DNA of 64,000 bases, taken from the NCBI RefSeq assembly GCF_002723615.1, contig NZ_KZ304960.1:50586-114585 (forward strand), written 5' to 3'. The translations under genes and the position numbers were made by a program. Positions 35,801 through 44,403 of this stretch are shown piece by piece. The notes under the pieces were generated by a model. That model worked only from the letters and a program-made list of their open reading frames with translations, searched no databases and was not told the origin of the DNA. The DNA is from Limimaricola cinnabarinus. Lineage in GTDB: Bacteria > Pseudomonadota > Alphaproteobacteria > Rhodobacterales > Rhodobacteraceae. Within the stretch, counting starts at the first letter, position 1, and the number at the start of each line of letters is the position of its first letter.

Positions 35801-36050
35801 TCTCCTGTCCCGTCCACCCGACGGGGATTGGGTTGCGTCGCGCAGGGCCGGTCTCCTGGCTCGCGGGTCGTGGCCTCCCCCCACCTTCCCGGGATCTCTC
35901 CCAGTGGTCACGGGGGGGACGCTCACCGCTCACAGTCGCGGGGGCGGCTGCGGCTCGGGGCCTCCTGACTGGATCGGCCCCTTCCGCATTCCCGATTTCC
36001 TCCCCAGGGACGCTTCGCGCCGCATCGGGGAACCTTGCCCCTCGTTTCTG
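35801..36050 (-). promoter_or_regulatory. Cobalamin riboswitch upstream of cbtBA
   Basis: Reading the minus strand: GCAAGGTTCCC near 36040, GGGAATGCGG near 35985, CGCGACTGTGAG near 35940, GACCACTGGGAGAG near 35910 and the B12 box GCCAGGAGACCGGCC at 35860-35846. This order matches the AdoCbl riboswitch. Downstream, CCCGTC and GACGGG (35825-35809) form a hairpin touching the cbtB ribosome site (AGGAGA, 35806-35801), so control is likely translational. High cobalamin should shut off cobalt uptake. The exact 5' end is approximate. Confidence 0.93.
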
Positions 36051-36151
36051 CGCCGCGCGACGGCCCCGCGTCAAGCGCCAAGGCCGGGGCGCGATGGGGC
36101 GGCTCGGCCCCGCAAACGCGGCGGAACACCGCGCGCAAAGGGCCGCGCGCG

Positions 36152-36181
36152 TTGACTTCGGGGGGCTCCGTCGCGCATAGG
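36152..36181 (+). promoter_or_regulatory. Possible sigma-70 promoter for smc
   Basis: TTGACT at 36152-36157 and CATAGG at 36176-36181 are 18 bases apart, 34 bp before the smc ATG. The -35 is good and the -10 poor. Confidence 0.35.
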
Positions 36182-36215
36182 CGCGCGACCAAGAGCGCGA
36201 ACGAGGGCGGCTTTC

Positions 36216-39200
36216 ATGCGATTCTCCCGGCTGCGGCTGAACGGCTTCAAGAGCTTCGTCGACCCGACCGATCTGGTGATCGACGACGGGCTCACCGGCG
36301 TGGTCGGCCCCAATGGCTGCGGCAAGTCGAACCTTCTGGAGGCGCTGCGTTGGGTGATGGGCGAGAACCGCCCCACCGCGATGCGCGGCGGCGGCATGGA
36401 GGACGTGATCTTCGCCGGTGCGGCGACCCGGCCAGCGCGCAACCACGCCGAGGTCACGCTCTCGATCGACAATGCCGAGCGGCTGGCCCCGGCGGCCTTC
36501 AACGATGCCGACACGCTGGAGATCATCCGCCGCATCACCCGCGATCTCGGCTCGGCCTACCGCCTTAACGGCAAGGATGTCCGCGCCCGCGACGTGCAGA
36601 TGCTCTTTGCCGATGCCTCGACCGGCTCGCAATCGCCCGCGCTGGTGCGGCAGGGGCAGATCGCCGAGCTGATCAATGCCAAGCCCACGGCGCGCCGCCG
36701 CATCCTCGAAGAGGCGGCGGGCATCTCCGGCCTCTACCAGCGCCGTCACGAGGCGGAGCTGAAGCTCAAGGGGGCCGAGCAGAACCTGTCGCGCGTCGAC
36801 GACGTGGTCGAACAACAGGCCGCGCAGCTCGCCACGCTGGCGCGGCAGGCCCGCACCGCGGCGCGCTACCGCGAGATCGGGGAATCGCTGCGCGCGGCGG
36901 AGGGGCTGCTCTTGTGGCTGCGCTGGAACGCCGCCGAGACCATGCGCGGCGCGGCCGAGGAGGAGCTGCGCGAGATGGCGCAGGCCGCCGCAAAGGCCGA
37001 TGGACTTGCCGCCAAGGCCGTCGAGACGCGCGCGGCCGCCGAGGCCGCGCTGCCGCCCCTGCGCGAGGAGGCGACCGTCGCCAATGCCGTGCTGAACCGG
37101 CAGGAGGCCGAGCGCGACCGGCTGCTCGATCAGGAAAAGCGTGCGCGCGGCGCGATCCGGGCGCTTGGCGCGCGAATCGAGCAGCTCGACCGCGACATGG
37201 AGCGCGAAAGCGTGCTCGACCGCGATGCGGGCGAGACGATGCGCGCGCTCGAAGCCGAAGCCGAGGAGCTGGCGCAGGCCGGGCAGGGGCACGAGGCGCG
37301 GCTGTCGCAGGTCGAGGAGGTGGCGCGCGAGGCGGGCGAGATCCTCACCGAGGCCGAGCGCGACCAGGGCCAGCGCACCGAGGACACCGCGCGCCTTGCC
37401 GCGCGGCACCAGTCGGCGCAGCGGTTGGTGGCCGAGGCCAAGACCCGCATCGCCAAGAGCGCCGAGGCCGCCCAGCAGGCCAAGGCACAGCTCGATGCCG
37501 CCCAGGCCGCGAGCAAGCAGGCCGAGGAGAGCCTCGCCGGGGCCGCGCAGGCCGAGACGCAGGCGCGCGACGCCGCCGAAACGGCGGAGGCCGATCTCGC
37601 GCAGGCCGAGGCCGCCCGCGCCGAGGCGCAGGGGGCGGAGGCCGATGCCCGCGCCGCGCGCGCCGGTGTCGAGGGCGAGGCCAAGGCCTTGCGCGCCGAG
37701 GCGGCGGGCCTCGCGCGACTGGTCGAGCGAGGCAGCGAGGACGGCCAGCAGCTTCTTGATCTGCTGAAGGTCGCGCCGGGCTTTGAAAAGGCGCTGGGCG
37801 CGGCGCTGGGCGACGATCTCAAGGCGCCCCTGGTCGATGCGCGCGGCGCGACCGGCTGGGCCGAGCTGCCGGGCTTCGATGCCGACCAGCCGCTGCCCGA
37901 GGGGGCCGAACCGCTGGCCGCCTCGATCGCCGCACCCGGGCTGCTCGACCGGCGCATCGCGCAGGTCGGCGTGGTCGCGCGCGACGAGGGGGCCGTCTTG
38001 CAGGCGCGGCTCGCGCCGGGTCAGCGCCTTGTCAGCCGCGAGGGCGATCTGTGGCGCTGGGACGGCTACCGCGCGGGCGCCGAGGACGCGCCCTCGGCCG
38101 CGGCGCTGCGGCTCGAGCAGTCCAACCGTCTCGCCGCGCTGCGCGAGGAGCTGGAGGTGATCGAGGCGAAGCTCGAAGAGCTGGGCGACAGCCATGCGGA
38201 CGCCGCGGCCGCGCTGGAGCAGGCGCGCGAGGTCGAGACCCGCGCCCGCGCCGCGCGCCGCGCCGCCGAGACGGCGCTGTCGGAGGCCGCGCGCCATTTC
38301 AGCCGCGCCGAGGGCGAGAAGGGCCGCGCCCAGACCCGGCGCGAAGCCGCGACCGAGGCGATGGGCCGCGCCGAGGCCGAGGGCCGCGCCGGGCGCGAGG
38401 CGCTGGTCGAGGCCGAGGCAGGGCTTCGCGAACTCGACGATCTCGACGCCGCGCGCGACGCGGTCGAGCAGGGCCGCCAGCTGGTCGAGGCGGCGCGGAT
38501 CACCATGATCACCCGGCGCTCCGAGGCCGACGAGCTGCGCCGGGGCGGCGAGGCGCGGGCGCGCCGGGCCGAAACCGTGGCGGGCGAGCTCGATGGCTGG
38601 CGCAGGCGCGCCGAAACCGCGCGGAGCCGGATGGGCGAGCTGACCGCCCGCCGGGCCGAGACCGAGGCCGAGCTGGACCGCGCCCGCGCCCGCCCCGAGG
38701 CGATCTTTGCCGAGCGCCGCACGCTGGATGCGGGCATGACCGAGGCCGAGGCGCGGCGCGACGCGGCCACGGAGGCGCTGCGCGCCGCCGAAGGCGCGCT
38801 CGCGGATGCCCAGGCCGCCGAGCGCGAGGCCGAGCGCGCCGCCTCCCAGTCGCGCGAGCGCCGCGCTGCGTCCCAAGCCCGCGCCGAGGCCGCCCGCGCC
38901 GCCGTCACCCAGGCCGCCGAGCGGATCGCCGAGGGGCTCGACACCACGCCCGAGGCGCTGTTCGAGACGCTGGAGATCGGCGCGCTGGCGCTGCCGCCCA
39001 CCGACGAGGTCGAGGCCCGCGTCGCCAAGCTCAAGCGCCAGCGCGACGGGCTCGGCTCGGTCAACCTGCGCGCCGAGGAGGACGCCGCCGCGATCCGCGA
39101 GGAGCATGACGGGCTGGTCTCCGAGAAGGCCGATCTCGAAGAGGCGATCCGCACGCTGCGCACCGGCATCGGCAGCCTCAACCGCGAGGGGCGCGAGCGG

Positions 39201-39671
39201 CTCCTGGCCGCCTTCGAACAGGTCAACGAGAATTTCGGCACGCTCTTCACCCATCTCTTCGGCGGCGGCGAGGCGCGGCTGACGCTGGTCGAGAGCGACG
39301 ACCCGCTCGAAGCCGGGCTCGAGATCCTGTGCCAGCCGCCGGGCAAGAAGCTCTCGGTACTGTCGCTGCTGTCGGGCGGCGAGCAGACGCTGACCGCGCT
39401 GGCGCTGATCTTCGCGGTGTTCCTCGCCAACCCGGCGCCGATCTGCGTGCTCGACGAGGTCGACGCGCCCTTGGACGACGCCAATGTCACCCGGTTCTGC
39501 GATCTGCTCGACGAGATGACGCGGCGCACCGACACGCGGTTTCTCATCATCACCCACCACGCGGTGACGATGGCGCGAATGGACCGGCTCTACGGCGTCA
39601 CCATGGGCGAGCAGGGGGTGAGCCAGCTCGTTTCGGTCGACCTGCGCCGGGCCGAGCAGATGGTGGCCTGA
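36216..39671 (+). CDS. smc: Chromosome segregation ATPase SMC
   Basis: A 1151-residue SMC protein, the motor of condensin that compacts and segregates the chromosome with ScpA and ScpB. N-terminal P-loop GPNGCGKSN at 31-39; then two very long coiled coils rich in Ala, Glu and Arg flanking a hinge around 510-620 (FEKALGAALGDDLKAPLVDA); C-terminal signature LSGGEQTLTALAL near 1053 and Walker B ICVLDEVDAPLDD near 1077. Length is normal for alphaproteobacteria. The strong Ala/Glu/Arg bias leaves long spurious frames on the opposite strand. Confidence 0.97.
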   Translation: MRFSRLRLNGFKSFVDPTDLVIDDGLTGVVGPNGCGKSNLLEALRWVMGENRPTAMRGGGMEDVIFAGAATRPARNHAEVTLSIDNAERLAPAAFNDADTLEIIRRITRDLGSAYRLNGKDVRARDVQMLFADASTGSQSPALVRQGQIAELINAKPTARRRILEEAAGISGLYQRRHEAELKLKGAEQNLSRVDDVVEQQAAQLATLARQARTAARYREIGESLRAAEGLLLWLRWNAAETMRGAAEEELREMAQAAAKADGLAAKAVETRAAAEAALPPLREEATVANAVLNRQEAERDRLLDQEKRARGAIRALGARIEQLDRDMERESVLDRDAGETMRALEAEAEELAQAGQGHEARLSQVEEVAREAGEILTEAERDQGQRTEDTARLAARHQSAQRLVAEAKTRIAKSAEAAQQAKAQLDAAQAASKQAEESLAGAAQAETQARDAAETAEADLAQAEAARAEAQGAEADARAARAGVEGEAKALRAEAAGLARLVERGSEDGQQLLDLLKVAPGFEKALGAALGDDLKAPLVDARGATGWAELPGFDADQPLPEGAEPLAASIAAPGLLDRRIAQVGVVARDEGAVLQARLAPGQRLVSREGDLWRWDGYRAGAEDAPSAAALRLEQSNRLAALREELEVIEAKLEELGDSHADAAAALEQAREVETRARAARRAAETALSEAARHFSRAEGEKGRAQTRREAATEAMGRAEAEGRAGREALVEAEAGLRELDDLDAARDAVEQGRQLVEAARITMITRRSEADELRRGGEARARRAETVAGELDGWRRRAETARSRMGELTARRAETEAELDRARARPEAIFAERRTLDAGMTEAEARRDAATEALRAAEGALADAQAAEREAERAASQSRERRAASQARAEAARAAVTQAAERIAEGLDTTPEALFETLEIGALALPPTDEVEARVAKLKRQRDGLGSVNLRAEEDAAAIREEHDGLVSEKADLEEAIRTLRTGIGSLNREGRERLLAAFEQVNENFGTLFTHLFGGGEARLTLVESDDPLEAGLEILCQPPGKKLSVLSLLSGGEQTLTALALIFAVFLANPAPICVLDEVDAPLDDANVTRFCDLLDEMTRRTDTRFLIITHHAVTMARMDRLYGVTMGEQGVSQLVSVDLRRAEQMVA

Positions 39672-39763
39672 GGCGGCGTCTTTCGGACCCGTAGCATCTC
39701 GTGATGCCGGAACGTAAAGAGAACGCTTGAGAAAATCACCCGCATTTGGCAAGACGTCCCCCT

Positions 39764-39790
39764 GCCGCGACACGTCGCGGCGAGGGGAGG
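39764..39790 (+). promoter_or_regulatory. Hairpin and ribosome site before the 29-residue peptide gene
   Basis: GCCGCGAC (39764-39771) pairs perfectly with GTCGCGGC (39774-39781) three bases ahead of GGGGAGG (39784-39790), which is 9 bases before the TTG start. The hairpin may protect the mRNA or affect ribosome access. Confidence 0.5.
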
Positions 39791-39799
39791 TGATATGCA

Positions 39800-39889
39800 T
39801 TGACCGAAGCCAGCTACCGTAAGTGGATGGTGGTCGTCGCGGTGGCGACACTCGTGCTGACCGTCATCCGTCTCTGGGTCGGGAAGTAA
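39800..39889 (+). CDS. Very small single-pass membrane peptide (29 residues)
   Basis: A TTG-started frame coding TEASYRKWMVVVAVATLVL then TVIRLWVGK after the start Met: a charged N-terminus, one hydrophobic helix, then a basic end. The start is supported by GGGGAGG at 39784-39790, spacing 9; an in-frame TGA lies just upstream, so no longer form exists. It lies 128 bp after smc on the same strand. I do not recognise a family. Small regulatory membrane proteins and type I toxins have this shape; no antisense RNA evidence was seen. A later in-frame ATG at 39827 would give 20 residues. Confidence 0.55.
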   Translation: MTEASYRKWMVVVAVATLVLTVIRLWVGK

Positions 39890-39902
39890 TCCCGGCAAAG
39901 AG

Positions 39903-39933
39903 AAACCCCCGCAGAGCGGCAACTCTGCGGGGG
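39903..39933 (-). terminator. Rho-independent terminator for the glutaredoxin-MauE gene
   Basis: CCCCCGCAGAG (39906-39916) pairs over 11 bp with CTCTGCGGGGG (39923-39933), loop CGGCAA. On the minus strand the stem is followed by TTTCTCTTT, so it mainly serves the gene at 40015-40752; it may also stop plus-strand reading after the small peptide gene. Confidence 0.8.
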
Positions 39934-40014
39934 CCAGATCAGGGATGAGACATCATCGACCGATCGCTACCGTATGGCCGTCATAATGTGCATCGGTGGG
40001 CAAATTGTAAAGCT

Positions 40015-40752
40015 TCAGACCACCAGCCGCACCAGCATCCACAGCCCCATCCCGGCCATCATCACGTTCTCGGTGAGAGAGATGAAGCCCAAGGGCACGT
40101 TGCTGTCGCCGCCGACGCAGGCGCATTTCAGCTCGCGCTTGTCGATATAGACGGCCTTGATCACCGAGATCGCGCCCACTGTGCCGATGAAGAGCGCGAG
40201 CGGCGCAGAGAACCAGGTCAGCAGAAGCGCCGTCATCAGCACCCCGGCAATGCCCTCGGCCCATGGGTAGATATAGGCATAGGGCACCCATTTCTGCGCC
40301 AGCAGGTCGTAGTTCAGAAAGCCGTTGGAGAAGCCCTCCACATCCTGCAGCTTTTGCAGCGCCAGCAGACACATGGCGACCGAGATGAACCAGCCGATGG
40401 TCTGTGCGGTGAAGAACGTGCCCAGCGCCACCCATGTGATCGCCACCGCGATGGCGAAGGCCATGCCGAAGATCGCGATCACGGGGCGGTAGGTCGTGCC
40501 CTCGGGCTTGGCGGGCGCCATGTCGAAATGCGCGCGCAGATCGTCATAGCCGCCGATGCGCTTGCCGTCGATGAAGGCCTGCGGCGTGGTCTTCACCTCG
40601 TGCTCGCGCTTGAAGGCGTCGGTCTCCTCGCGCGTGGTCAGCTCGTGATCCTCGACCTCGTAGCCGTTCTTTTTCAACAGCCAGAGCGATTTCTGGCCGA
40701 AGGGGCATTGATGCTTTGGCATCGACATGCGGTAGAGCTGTGCGGTCTTCAT
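40015..40752 (-). CDS. Glutaredoxin domain fused to MauE/DoxX-like membrane domain
   Basis: A 245-residue membrane protein. Residues 1-75 are glutaredoxin-like: YRMSMPKHQCPFGQKSLWLL carries a single redox Cys in CPFG where glutaredoxins have CPYC, and VKTTPQAFIDGKRIGGYDDL gives the cis-Pro and glutathione site. Residues 85-245 form four or more helices of the MauE type, with a Cys pair in KCACVGG. It probably passes thiol redox state across the membrane. GGAGG precedes the start. The upstream 40791-40836 region holds two FrmR/CsoR-like operators, suggesting control by a formaldehyde-, metal- or sulfide-sensing repressor. Confidence 0.85.
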   Translation of the reverse strand: MKTAQLYRMSMPKHQCPFGQKSLWLLKKNGYEVEDHELTTREETDAFKREHEVKTTPQAFIDGKRIGGYDDLRAHFDMAPAKPEGTTYRPVIAIFGMAFAIAVAITWVALGTFFTAQTIGWFISVAMCLLALQKLQDVEGFSNGFLNYDLLAQKWVPYAYIYPWAEGIAGVLMTALLLTWFSAPLALFIGTVGAISVIKAVYIDKRELKCACVGGDSNVPLGFISLTENVMMAGMGLWMLVRLVV

Positions 40753-40790
40753 GGCCAATCCTCCGATCCCGGATGTTTTCGACCAAGCAG

Positions 40791-40836
40791 ATATACCCCC
40801 TCGGGGTTCCATTCAAGATACCCTGAGGGGGTATAT
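40791..40836. promoter_or_regulatory. Paired FrmR/CsoR/CstR-like operator sites
   Basis: ATATACCCCCTCGGGG (40791-40806) and, in reverse orientation, CCCTGAGGGGGTATAT (40821-40836) are two near-identical sites facing each other. A C- or G-tract flanked by TATA is characteristic of the DUF156 repressors (RcnR, FrmR, CsoR, CstR). They lie 39-84 bp before the glutaredoxin-MauE ATG. No such repressor gene is in the window. Confidence 0.6.
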
Positions 40837-40839
40837 GTA

Positions 40840-42054
40840 TCAGAGCGCGTCGAGCAGGACGCGGGTGGGCCAGGCATCGGCCGGCAGGCCCAGCCGCTGC
40901 TGTTCGGCCTGCACCGCCTGCCGCGTCATCTCTCCGAGGATGCCATCGGCGCCGCCGACATCGTAGCCGCGCGCCTGCAGCTTTTCCTGCAGCCGCACCA
41001 TTTCCTCGCCAGAGAGCCCCGGCGGCGGGTTGCCCGCGTCGTAGATCGGCGCGCCTTCCAGCCGGTTGGCGAAATAGGCGGCGGTGGTGACGTAGACGAG
41101 GCTCTGGTTCCACTCGAAATAGACCCGGAAATTCGGGTAGGCGAGAAAGGCCGGGCCGTCCTTGCCCATCGGCAGCAGCACCGAGGCGGGCAGGTCGCCG
41201 CGGCCCAGATCGCCGGAGCGGCCCGAAACGCCCAGCGCCTGCCATTCGGAGACGGGCTTTTGCGTGTCGAGTCCGGTCTGGCTCCAATCCATGCTCTCGG
41301 GCAGGGTGATCTCCTGCAGCCACGGCTCGTTCGGCCGCCAGCCCAGATGCGACAGCATCTTGCCGCCCGACAAAAGCGCGTCGCGGGGCGAGTTCTTGAG
41401 ATCGACGCGGCCATCGCCGTCGCCGTCGACGCCGTTGACGAGGATGTCCTCGGGCAGCATCTGCACCTGCCCGATCTCGCCCGCCCAGGCGCCGGTGGTG
41501 GAGGCGGGCTCGATGCCGCCTTGGGCATAAAGCTCGATCGCGGCGAGCAGCTGCGGGCGAAACAGTTCGGGGCGGCGGCAGTCATGCGCCAGCGTGGCGA
41601 GCGCGTTCACGGTGTTGAAGTCGCCCTGCACCGCGCCGTAATCGGTCTCGAAGGCCCAGAAGGCCAAGAGCACGCCGCGCGGCACGCCGTAATCCGCCTC
41701 GATCCGGTCGAAGGTGGCGTCGTATCGCTCGGCATTGGCGCGGCCGTTGTCGATCCGGTTCTGCGAGATCAGGCGGCGCGAGAAATCGACGAAGTCGCGC
41801 TGGAACACGCCCTGCGCCCGGTCGGCCCTGAGCACGGCGGGGTCGGTGCGCACGCTCGAGAAGAAGGCGTCGATGGTGGCGGGCGCCTGACCCATCGCCG
41901 CCGCCTCGGCCTTCACCCCTTCGATCCAGCTGCCGAAATCGCCGCCGCAGGGCGGCTTGGGGCCGGTGGCCTCCTGCGCCTGCGAGAGCGCGGGGGCAAA
42001 GGCGGGGAGGGCTGCGAGAATCAGCGGGGCGAGAAGGCGGGTGCTGTTGCGCAT
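40840..42054 (-). CDS. Lytic murein transglycosylase, MltB family, with peptidoglycan-binding domain
   Basis: A 404-residue exported enzyme. A signal peptide ends near ALSQAQ (residue 27). The SLT_2/MltB domain shows catalytic Glu in FWAFETDYGAVQGDFN, ALATLAHDCRRPELFRP, GEIGQVQMLPEDIL and SLVYVTTAAYFANRLEGAP. A C-terminal PG_binding_1 domain covers about 345-404 (LQEKLQARGYDVGGADGILG). No lipobox is seen, so it is soluble periplasmic rather than a lipoprotein. Start 42054 gives a proper signal peptide. Confidence 0.93.
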   Translation of the reverse strand: MRNSTRLLAPLILAALPAFAPALSQAQEATGPKPPCGGDFGSWIEGVKAEAAAMGQAPATIDAFFSSVRTDPAVLRADRAQGVFQRDFVDFSRRLISQNRIDNGRANAERYDATFDRIEADYGVPRGVLLAFWAFETDYGAVQGDFNTVNALATLAHDCRRPELFRPQLLAAIELYAQGGIEPASTTGAWAGEIGQVQMLPEDILVNGVDGDGDGRVDLKNSPRDALLSGGKMLSHLGWRPNEPWLQEITLPESMDWSQTGLDTQKPVSEWQALGVSGRSGDLGRGDLPASVLLPMGKDGPAFLAYPNFRVYFEWNQSLVYVTTAAYFANRLEGAPIYDAGNPPPGLSGEEMVRLQEKLQARGYDVGGADGILGEMTRQAVQAEQQRLGLPADAWPTRVLLDAL

Positions 42055-42118
42055 GGGCGAATGTCCTGTCTTTTGCGGGTCGCGGCGGAGCCTGCCAGCG
42101 CCGCCCCCTAGGGGCAAC

Positions 42119-43024
42119 TCACGTCCACGCCAGAACCAGCACCACGCAGAACCCCGCCGCCCAGGCCTTCCACAGCATGGCGCAAGCCGCCTCGACCGCC
42201 GCCGCGCCGATCTGGCGGAAACCTTCCGGGTTCACCCAAGGGTAATCGCGCATCTCGCCGTGATAGGCGCGCGGACCCGACAGCGCCACGCCGAGCGCGC
42301 GGGCCATCGCCGCCTCGGGCCAGCCCGCATTGGGCGAGCGGTGCAGCCGCGCCTCGGAGGCGATCTCGCGCCACGGCCCCGGACGCCCTGCCACCAGCCA
42401 GATCAGCAGCGCGGTGAGGCGCGCGGGGATCCAGTTCATCAGGTCGTCGAGCCGGGCGCTGGCCCAGCCGAAGCCCTCGTGGCGCGGCGTGCGGTAGCCG
42501 ATCATCGAATCGGCGGTGTTGACGATCTTGTAGACCAGGAGCCCCGGCAGCCCGCCGATCAGGAACCAGAAGGCGGGCGCGGTGACGCCGTCGGAGAGGT
42601 TTTCGGCGGCGCTTTCGATCGCGGCGCGGGCGATGGCGGGCTCGTCCATGGCCTTCGTGTCGCGCCCGACGATCATGGAGACCGCGCGGCGCCCCTCGGC
42701 CAGCGACTGTCGCAGCCCTTGCGCCACTGCGCGGACGTGATCGACGAGGCTGCGCTGGGCCAAGAGGATTGCGGCGACGAGGATCTCGGCGAAGGGGCCG
42801 GGCATCGCGGCCAGCGCCTCGCCCAGCGAGAAGGCGGCGAAGACCAGCGCCGCGCAGGCGAGGATGCCGCGCCCGCGCGCCGCGCCGCCGGTGTTGAGCA
42901 TGCCATCGAACCAGCCCACGGCGCGGCCCATCAGCACGGCGGGGTGCGGCATGCGGGACCATATTTCCTCGGGCTCGCCGAAGGCGGCGTCGAGCGCCAT
43001 GGCGATGGCGAGCCACAGGCTCAC
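42119..43024 (-). CDS. cobD: Adenosylcobinamide-phosphate synthase CobD/CbiB
   Basis: A 301-residue membrane protein joining the aminopropanol arm to adenosylcobyric acid. Seen: [69 protein letters not shown] and the C-terminal region [13 protein letters not shown]. The GTG start at 43024 overlaps the cobC stop (GTGA), giving a family-typical length. It is the last gene of the DUF1636-cobC-cobD operon. Confidence 0.94.
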   Translation of the reverse strand: MSLWLAIAMALDAAFGEPEEIWSRMPHPAVLMGRAVGWFDGMLNTGGAARGRGILACAALVFAAFSLGEALAAMPGPFAEILVAAILLAQRSLVDHVRAVAQGLRQSLAEGRRAVSMIVGRDTKAMDEPAIARAAIESAAENLSDGVTAPAFWFLIGGLPGLLVYKIVNTADSMIGYRTPRHEGFGWASARLDDLMNWIPARLTALLIWLVAGRPGPWREIASEARLHRSPNAGWPEAAMARALGVALSGPRAYHGEMRDYPWVNPEGFRQIGAAAVEAACAMLWKAWAAGFCVVLVLAWT

Positions 43025-43956
43025 AGCGCCGCCTCGATCTGCCCCCAGCGGTCGGGCGCGGGCAGGCCGAGCCGCAGATGCGTGGCCGACCACGGGAAGA
43101 TGCGGCTCCAGACATGGCCCCGTGCCAGCCGCTCCTGCCAGGCGGGGGCGTCGTCCACCTCGTAAAGGCGGAACAGGTCGGTGCCGCCCGCGACGGTGGC
43201 TCCTTTGGCCGTCACCAGCGCGTCGAGCCGCGCGGCATCCGCCCGCAGCCGCTCGCGCGTGCTTCGCGCCCAGCCCTGATCCTCCAGCGCCCGCGCGCCG
43301 ATGGCGAGCGCCGGGCCGGAAACCGGCCATGGCCCGAGGCTTTCGGCCAACGCCTCGATCAGCGCGGGCTCTGCGATGGCGAAGCCCAGCCGCAGACCGG
43401 CGAGGCCCCAGAACTTGCCGAAGCTCTTGAGCACCACCGTGCCGGGGCGGCCTGCGAGGGCGATGAGCGAGGCGTCGGGGCGGATGTCGCAGAAGCTCTC
43501 GTCGATCACCGCGAAACCGGCGGTGATCTCGGAGGCCTGCCAGATCCGGCCATCGGGGTTGTTGGGGTGCACCGCCACCTGCGCCTTGGCCGAGCGGGTG
43601 GAGATCTTCCAGCCCGCGGCGGCAAAGGCGGCCTCGTGCTCGTTATAGGTCGGCCCCGGAATGCGCACCGCACCGGTGGGGGCGAGGCGGGGCAGACGCG
43701 CGATCAGCGCCGAGGCGCCGGGGGCGGCGAGGATCGCCGCACCCTCGGGCACGCGCCAGAAGCGGCGCGCGGCGGTGATCAGCCGGTCCTGCGCGGCCCG
43801 GTCGGGCAGCGCGGTCCAGGCGTCGAAGGGCAGGGTGCCCACCGGGTAGGGGACGGGGTTGATGCCGGTCGAAAGATCGAGCCAGCCCTCGCGCGTGCCG
43901 CCATGGCGCGCGATGGCGGCGTCGAGCCCGCCGCCGTGATCCCGCTCCCCGCTCAT
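43021..43956 (-). CDS. cobC: Threonine-phosphate decarboxylase CobC (PLP enzyme)
   Basis: A 311-residue class I/II-fold PLP enzyme making (R)-1-aminopropan-2-yl phosphate, the linker that CobD attaches. Seen: [12 protein letters not shown], the PLP region [30 protein letters not shown] and the PLP lysine in [17 protein letters not shown]. The start at 43956 overlaps the upstream DUF1636 stop (ATGA). The name follows the aerobic-pathway convention; it equals CobD of Salmonella. Confidence 0.93.
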   Translation of the reverse strand: MSGERDHGGGLDAAIARHGGTREGWLDLSTGINPVPYPVGTLPFDAWTALPDRAAQDRLITAARRFWRVPEGAAILAAPGASALIARLPRLAPTGAVRIPGPTYNEHEAAFAAAGWKISTRSAKAQVAVHPNNPDGRIWQASEITAGFAVIDESFCDIRPDASLIALAGRPGTVVLKSFGKFWGLAGLRLGFAIAEPALIEALAESLGPWPVSGPALAIGARALEDQGWARSTRERLRADAARLDALVTAKGATVAGGTDLFRLYEVDDAPAWQERLARGHVWSRIFPWSATHLRLGLPAPDRWGQIEAAL

Positions 43957-44336
43957 TCGGCGTCGGGCAGCGGCGGGTGGCGGGTCACGAAATGCCCCTT
44001 CACGGCGGCGGGCCATGTCCGGTAGGGCACCTGTCCGCTCGCGCTTTCGCCATGCAGCACCGCCCAGTCGACGATGCCTTGCGCGGCTTCTTCGGACACC
44101 TCGAACCGGCCCAGCGTGTAGTTCAGCTTGCCCGCCGCCTGCACCGCGACGTTGCAGCCCTGCTGGCAGCCCATCAGGCAGGAAACGCGCCTCGTGCGCA
44201 CCGGCATGTCACGCGCCGCCGCCTCGACCAGCGCGGCGAGGCGCTCGCCATCGGTTTCGCCCGAGGCCGCGACCCAGCCCTCGCGCTTGCAGGTGTCGCA
44301 GATGGTGATCCAGGTGGTGGGGCTTTGCGTGCTCAT
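43953..44336 (-). CDS. DUF1636 family cysteine-rich protein (second copy)
   Basis: A 127-residue paralogue of the protein at 34599-34928. N-terminal TICDTCKREGW and a second cluster VSCLMGCQQGCNVAV give five cysteines that could hold a 2Fe-2S cluster or a metal, resembling a thioredoxin-like ferredoxin. Family proteins are called predicted metal-binding and travel with cobalamin genes. It leads the operon with cobC and cobD through ATGA overlaps, a strong hint of a role in corrinoid or cobalt handling, which is still inference. Confidence 0.88.
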   Translation of the reverse strand: MSTQSPTTWITICDTCKREGWVAASGETDGERLAALVEAAARDMPVRTRRVSCLMGCQQGCNVAVQAAGKLNYTLGRFEVSEEAAQGIVDWAVLHGESASGQVPYRTWPAAVKGHFVTRHPPLPDAE

Positions 44337-44403
44337 GGCTTGCTTCAAACCGAAAACCGCCCCCGCCACAAGCGGGAGCGGACCGGTCGCGCCGCCGCTG
44401 CGC

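Noticed and set aside
35796..39851. Open frame of more than 1300 codons on the minus strand opposite smc
   Set aside because: It is the antisense reflection of the Ala/Glu/Arg-rich SMC coiled coil in high-GC DNA, has no domain and runs across the riboswitch.
42055..42117. Longer N-terminus for the MltB-type transglycosylase
   Set aside because: The extension places 21 polar residues before an obvious signal peptide beginning at ATG 42054.
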